Assembly: GCA_958450865.1 (NCBI GenBank)
Contig: CAUDNY010000004.1
Span: forward strand, 124,001 to 188,000
Direction: 5' to 3'
Origin: an uncultured Collinsella sp.
GTDB lineage: Bacteria > Actinomycetota > Coriobacteriia > Coriobacteriales > Coriobacteriaceae
DNA length: 64,000 nt
Shown: one piece after another, positions 60,703-64,000 of the stretch
Position numbering within the stretch: the first letter of the stretch is position 1
How the letters are laid out: each line of letters begins with the position of its first letter
Translations under genes and position numbers: made by a program
The notes under the pieces: generated by a model
Database searches by the model: none
Told to the model about the DNA's origin: nothing
The model's input: the letters and a program-made list of their open reading frames with translations, nothing else

Positions 60703-61728
60703 ATGGCACAGAGCGCGAACATGGATGCGTCGGAGCTTGCACGCGATATCGCGGCCGGCCTAGCATCGGCAACGACGGCAACGGAGCGCGCGGCACTGGT
60801 GCCCGCAGAGCTCGTCGAGGCCATTCAGCAACTAAAAACCCAACGTGACGCGGTGATCCTGGCGCACTACTATGTGGCGCCTGAGGTCCAAGCCGTTGCC
60901 GATTACGTCGGCGACAGCTTCTACCTGGCAAAGCTTGCCAAGAGCCTGCCGCAGCAGATCATCGTGCTGTGCGGCGTGGAGTTTATGGGCGAGAGCGCCA
61001 AGCTGCTCAATCCCACCAAGACGGTGCTGCTGCCCGAGCCGGGCGCGGACTGCCCCATGGCTCACATGGTCAAGCGCGAGACGGTCGACGCGGCGCGCAC
61101 CGAGTACGGCGACGACCTGGCCGTGGTCTGCTACGTCAACTCCACGGTCGAGATCAAGAGCTGGAGCGACGTGTGCGTCACCAGCTCCAACGCCGTTAAG
61201 ATCGTGTCCGAGCTGCCGCAGCAGCATATCCTGTTCATTCCCGACCAAAACCTGGGCCGTTTTGTAGCCGAGCAGGTGCCGCAAAAGCACGTCATCCTCA
61301 ACAACGGCTACTGTCCGCGCCATCACATCATCACCGTTGAGCAGATCGTCGACGCGCAGGAGGCGCACCCCGACGCGCTCGTGCTGGCGCACCCCGAGTG
61401 CAAGGCCGACGTCCTGGCCGAGGCCGACTACATCGGCTCCACCGCCGGCATTATCAAGTACGCCGAGGAGTCGGACGCGAGCGAGTTCATTATCGTGACG
61501 GTCCGCGGTGTGCTCTACGAGCTCGAGCGCCGCTGCCAGGGCACCGGCAAGAAGTTCTACTTCCCCGCGGTGCAGCCCACCTGCGTCAACATGGATCTCA
61601 TCACGCTCGAAAAGCTCGTGCGCTGCCTGGAGACGGGCGAGGGCGAGGTGCAGATTGGCGTGTCGGACGAGGCCGCCGATCAGGCCAAGCTCACGCTCGA
61701 CCGCATGCTCGAGTACGCGGCGCGCTAA
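60703..61728 (+). CDS. nadA: quinolinate synthase
   Basis: The protein has 341 residues. The three [4Fe-4S] cysteines are in CGVEFMGESAK, AHPECKADV and VQPTCVNMDL, with substrate segments LAHYYV, YVNSTVEIK and NGYCPRHH. It condenses iminoaspartate with dihydroxyacetone phosphate to quinolinate. GAGGGG precedes ATG 60703, chosen over a TTG one codon upstream. The first 35 residues form a variable N-terminal extension. It is the first gene of the nadABC operon behind the palindromic operator. Confidence 0.97.
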   Translation: MAQSANMDASELARDIAAGLASATTATERAALVPAELVEAIQQLKTQRDAVILAHYYVAPEVQAVADYVGDSFYLAKLAKSLPQQIIVLCGVEFMGESAKLLNPTKTVLLPEPGADCPMAHMVKRETVDAARTEYGDDLAVVCYVNSTVEIKSWSDVCVTSSNAVKIVSELPQQHILFIPDQNLGRFVAEQVPQKHVILNNGYCPRHHIITVEQIVDAQEAHPDALVLAHPECKADVLAEADYIGSTAGIIKYAEESDASEFIIVTVRGVLYELERRCQGTGKKFYFPAVQPTCVNMDLITLEKLVRCLETGEGEVQIGVSDEAADQAKLTLDRMLEYAAR

Positions 61729-61785
61729 GCCAGATGTGACATGAGGGACCATCCCTTATGCCATATTACAAGGGAGAGGATTCCT

Positions 61786-63162
61786 GTGGAAACCAAACAA
61801 TACCCCGATATGGAGTGTGACGTCGTCATTGCCGGTTGCGGCGTGGCGGGCCTGTATGCGGCTCTCAATCTGCCGACGAGCACGCGCGTAATCATGCTCT
61901 CCAAGGGCGCCATCGACGAGTGCGATTCGATGCTCGCGCAGGGTGGCATCTGCGTGCTGCCCGAAGGCTCAGACTACGATGCCTTCTTTGAGGACACCAT
62001 GCACGCCGGCCATTACGAGAACCGCCGCGAGAGTGTTGACATCATGATTCGCTCGAGCCGCTCGGTCATCAACGACCTGCTGGCTATGGGCGTGGACTTT
62101 GAGCGCAAGGCCGACGGCAGTCTCGACTTTACCCGCGAGGGCGCGCACAGCCGCCCGCGCATCGCCTTCCATGCCGATATCACCGGCAAGGAGATTACGA
62201 CCAAGCTGCTTCAGGCTGTCCGCAAGCTGGACAACGTGCAGATTTTGGAGCACGTGGCCATGACCGACATCCTAACGGGCGAGCGTGACGGCGCCACGGT
62301 GTGCACCGGCGTCGTCGCCGTTCCCGTGGACGAGAACAGCTCGGTTCGTCCTGCCGACGAGCTGGCAAATACCGCCGAGGGCGTGCATGCCGGCGAGCCG
62401 TTTAAGATCCATGCCCGCCACACGCTGTGGGCGACGGGCGGTATCGGCGGCGTATACGACCATTCGACCAACTACCCGCAGCTCACGGGCGATGCCTGCT
62501 ACATTGCTCAGGAGCATGGCATTAAGATGGAGCATCTGGACTACGTGCAGATTCACCCCACGGGACTGTTCTCGCCGCAGCCGGGCCGCACCTTCCTGAT
62601 CAGCGAGAGCTGCCGCGGCGAGGGCGCGATTTTGCTCAACGCCGCCGGCGAGCGCTTTACCGACGAGCTTCAGCCGCGCGATGTGGTCGCCGTCGCCATC
62701 CGCGAGCAGATGAAGCAGGACGGTACCGAGCACGAGTGGCTGAGCTTTGCCCCCGTCGAGCGCGACGTGGTGACTGGGCACTTTGCCAACATTCGCGCGC
62801 GCTGCCTTGAGGACGGCCGCGACATCTTGGACGAGCCCATCCCCGTTACGCCCACGCAGCACTACTTTATGGGCGGCGTGTGGGTCGACAAGGACGGCCG
62901 CACCTCGATGCCCGAGCTCTACGCCGCGGGCGAGACGGCCTGCAACGGCGTGCACGGCAAGAATCGCCTGGCTTCCAACAGCCTGCTCGAGTCCCTGGTT
63001 TGGGGCCGCCGTGCCGCCTGGTGCATGCGCACCGGCGAGTCGCTCGCCGTGGAGCGGGCGGGCGAGCCCGCGCTTGACGGGCGTCATCGCGCCCTGAGCG
63101 CCGACTCCCTGGCAATCGATGATTTGGCCCGTGCCGCCGGCACGCAGGCCGTGGAGGAGTAG
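61786..63162 (+). CDS. nadB: L-aspartate oxidase
   Basis: The protein has 458 residues. The FAD dinucleotide motif VVIAGCGVAGLYAAL is at the start, LAQGGICVLP follows, and the substrate region has HPTGLFSP and ESCRGEGAILLN. The C-terminal FAD segment is MGGVWVDKDGRTSMPELYAAGE. It oxidises aspartate to iminoaspartate for NadA. AGAGGA five bases before GTG 61786 favours this start over an ATG 45 bases upstream. The usual C-terminal helical domain is missing: E. coli NadB has about 540 residues and this one ends soon after the FAD domain. Confidence 0.93.
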   Translation: METKQYPDMECDVVIAGCGVAGLYAALNLPTSTRVIMLSKGAIDECDSMLAQGGICVLPEGSDYDAFFEDTMHAGHYENRRESVDIMIRSSRSVINDLLAMGVDFERKADGSLDFTREGAHSRPRIAFHADITGKEITTKLLQAVRKLDNVQILEHVAMTDILTGERDGATVCTGVVAVPVDENSSVRPADELANTAEGVHAGEPFKIHARHTLWATGGIGGVYDHSTNYPQLTGDACYIAQEHGIKMEHLDYVQIHPTGLFSPQPGRTFLISESCRGEGAILLNAAGERFTDELQPRDVVAVAIREQMKQDGTEHEWLSFAPVERDVVTGHFANIRARCLEDGRDILDEPIPVTPTQHYFMGGVWVDKDGRTSMPELYAAGETACNGVHGKNRLASNSLLESLVWGRRAAWCMRTGESLAVERAGEPALDGRHRALSADSLAIDDLARAAGTQAVEE

Positions 63163-63165
63163 ACC

Positions 63166-64000
63166 ATGAATCCCATTACCATGAAGCTCGTCGTCGATGA
63201 CCTGATTTTGCAGGCTCTGCGCGAGGACATTACGTTTGAGGACGTGAGTACGGCGAGCGTGTGCCCCACGGCGCGCCCCGCTACCGTTGAGCTCATCGCC
63301 AAGGCCGACGGCATTATCGCCGGCCTGGACATATTCGCCCGCACCTTTGAGCTGCTGGATCCGCAGAGCTCCGTGTTGTTCGATGTCTCGGATGGCGACG
63401 GGGTGCACGCCGGCGACCACGTGGGCCAGGTGCGCGGCGATGCGCGCGTGCTGCTTTCGGGCGAACGCGTGGCACTCAACTACCTGCAGCGCATGAGCGG
63501 TATCGCTACCTACACGCACAGCATGGCCGCGGCGCTCGAGGGCACCAAGACCGTGCTTGTCGACACACGCAAGACCACGCCGGGCATGCGCGTGTTTGAG
63601 AAGGCGGCGGTCGAGATCGGCGGCGGCAGCAACCACCGCTACAACCTGTCGACGGCCGTCATGCTCAAGGACAACCACATCGACGCCGCCGGCGGCGTGA
63701 CGCGTGCGATCGAGATGGCGCGCGCCCATGCATCGTTTACCACGACGGTCGAGATCGAGTGCGAGAACCTGGACATGGTGCGCGAGGCCGTGGAAGCCGG
63801 CGCCGATATCATCATGTTCGACAACATGACTCACGACGACATGGCTGCCGCGATTGAGCTTATCGCCGGCCGCGCCAAGACCGAGTGCTCGGGCAACGTG
63901 GATGCCAGCAATATCCGCGCCCTGGCTGATCTGGGCGTCGACTACATTAGCTCGGGCGCCCTGACGCACTCCGCGCCGATCCTCGACCTCTCGCTTAAGC
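63166..64000 (+). CDS. nadC: nicotinate-nucleotide pyrophosphorylase, 3' end cut by window
   Basis: A frame of 278 codons stays open to the window edge. It reads MNPITMKLVVDDLILQALRE, then ALNYLQRMSGIATYT, the phosphate-binding VDTRKTTPGMR, GGGSNHRYNLS and MLKDNHI, and late EIECENL and SSGALTHSAP. These are the QPRTase signatures. It converts quinolinate and PRPP to nicotinate mononucleotide. GGAGGAG lies in the last codons of nadB, three bases away, so it is coupled. Only a few residues should be missing. Confidence 0.96.
   Translation, partial: MNPITMKLVVDDLILQALREDITFEDVSTASVCPTARPATVELIAKADGIIAGLDIFARTFELLDPQSSVLFDVSDGDGVHAGDHVGQVRGDARVLLSGERVALNYLQRMSGIATYTHSMAAALEGTKTVLVDTRKTTPGMRVFEKAAVEIGGGSNHRYNLSTAVMLKDNHIDAAGGVTRAIEMARAHASFTTTVEIECENLDMVREAVEAGADIIMFDNMTHDDMAAAIELIAGRAKTECSGNVDASNIRALADLGVDYISSGALTHSAPILDLSLK

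Noticed and set aside
61741..61785. ATG start of nadB 45 bases upstream
   Set aside because: There is no ribosome binding site before it, while the GTG at 61786 has AGAGGA at proper spacing and begins just before the FAD motif.

Overview
The window is high-GC DNA, densely coded on both strands, with short intergenic gaps, frequent one-base stop/start overlaps and GTG or TTG starts that each follow a clear ribosome binding site. The gene content is hydrogenase maturation (hypFCDE), nickel regulator NikR, LuxS, a desulfoferrodoxin-type domain, a DUF362 ferredoxin, PTS IIA, LytTR signalling and a giant sortase-type surface protein. This points to an anaerobic, gut-associated Actinomycetota of the class Coriobacteriia, most like Collinsella. 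That assignment is inferred from gene content and protein style; no rRNA or tRNA gene was found to confirm it.

Layout: 1-7.4 kb carries two ABC exporters, an ABC-2 type system and a MacB/FtsX type system. 7.6-16 kb holds a DUF362 ferredoxin, an alpha/beta hydrolase, a TrhA/hemolysin III protein, a CNNM/CorC protein, a protein resembling the N-terminal domain of cyanophycin synthetase, a YtxH/PRC-barrel pair, and a membrane-anchored polysaccharide deacetylase with altered metal ligands. 16-19.4 kb is a divalent-metal operon: an MgtE-N/CBS membrane protein plus an NRAMP-related transporter, preceded by a foldable leader. 19.5-25.2 kb has an OafA-type acyltransferase, ribokinase, nucleoside hydrolase, luxS and a DUF4867 gene. 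25.4-29.4 kb is a three-gene sensory operon (8-TM degenerate kinase, histidine kinase, NarL regulator). 29.6-33.9 kb is a four-gene operon of DUF4428, TFIIB zinc-ribbon, SPFH/YdjI-like and lipoprotein genes. 34-43.3 kb has mgtA, pyrE, an XRE-desulfoferrodoxin fusion, a frameshifted RpiR regulator opposite a PTS IIA gene, a lipoprotein and a HAD phosphatase. 43.4-49.3 kb is the hyp/nikR nickel-hydrogenase maturation block. 49.5-52.7 kb has trxA, an unknown gene and a LytTR two-component pair. 52.9-60.5 kb encodes a 2534-residue surface protein. 60.7 kb to the end is nadABC behind a large operator-like palindrome.

The intergenic DNA is unusually rich in palindromic repeats. One family carries a GGGGAC core; several others have 17-26 nt arms that share a TCCC/GGGA end. 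A longer composite element follows both pyrE and the lipoprotein gene at 41.5 kb. Its two hairpins differ in sequence between copies but keep their pairing, including a bulged A, which is the pattern expected of a selected RNA structure.

Several loci deserve attention as possible undescribed systems: the XRE-superoxide-reductase-like fusion, the free-standing cyanophycin-synthetase-like N-domain, the PspA-less SPFH/zinc-ribbon operon, the MgtE-N/NRAMP pair and the covarying two-hairpin repeat.
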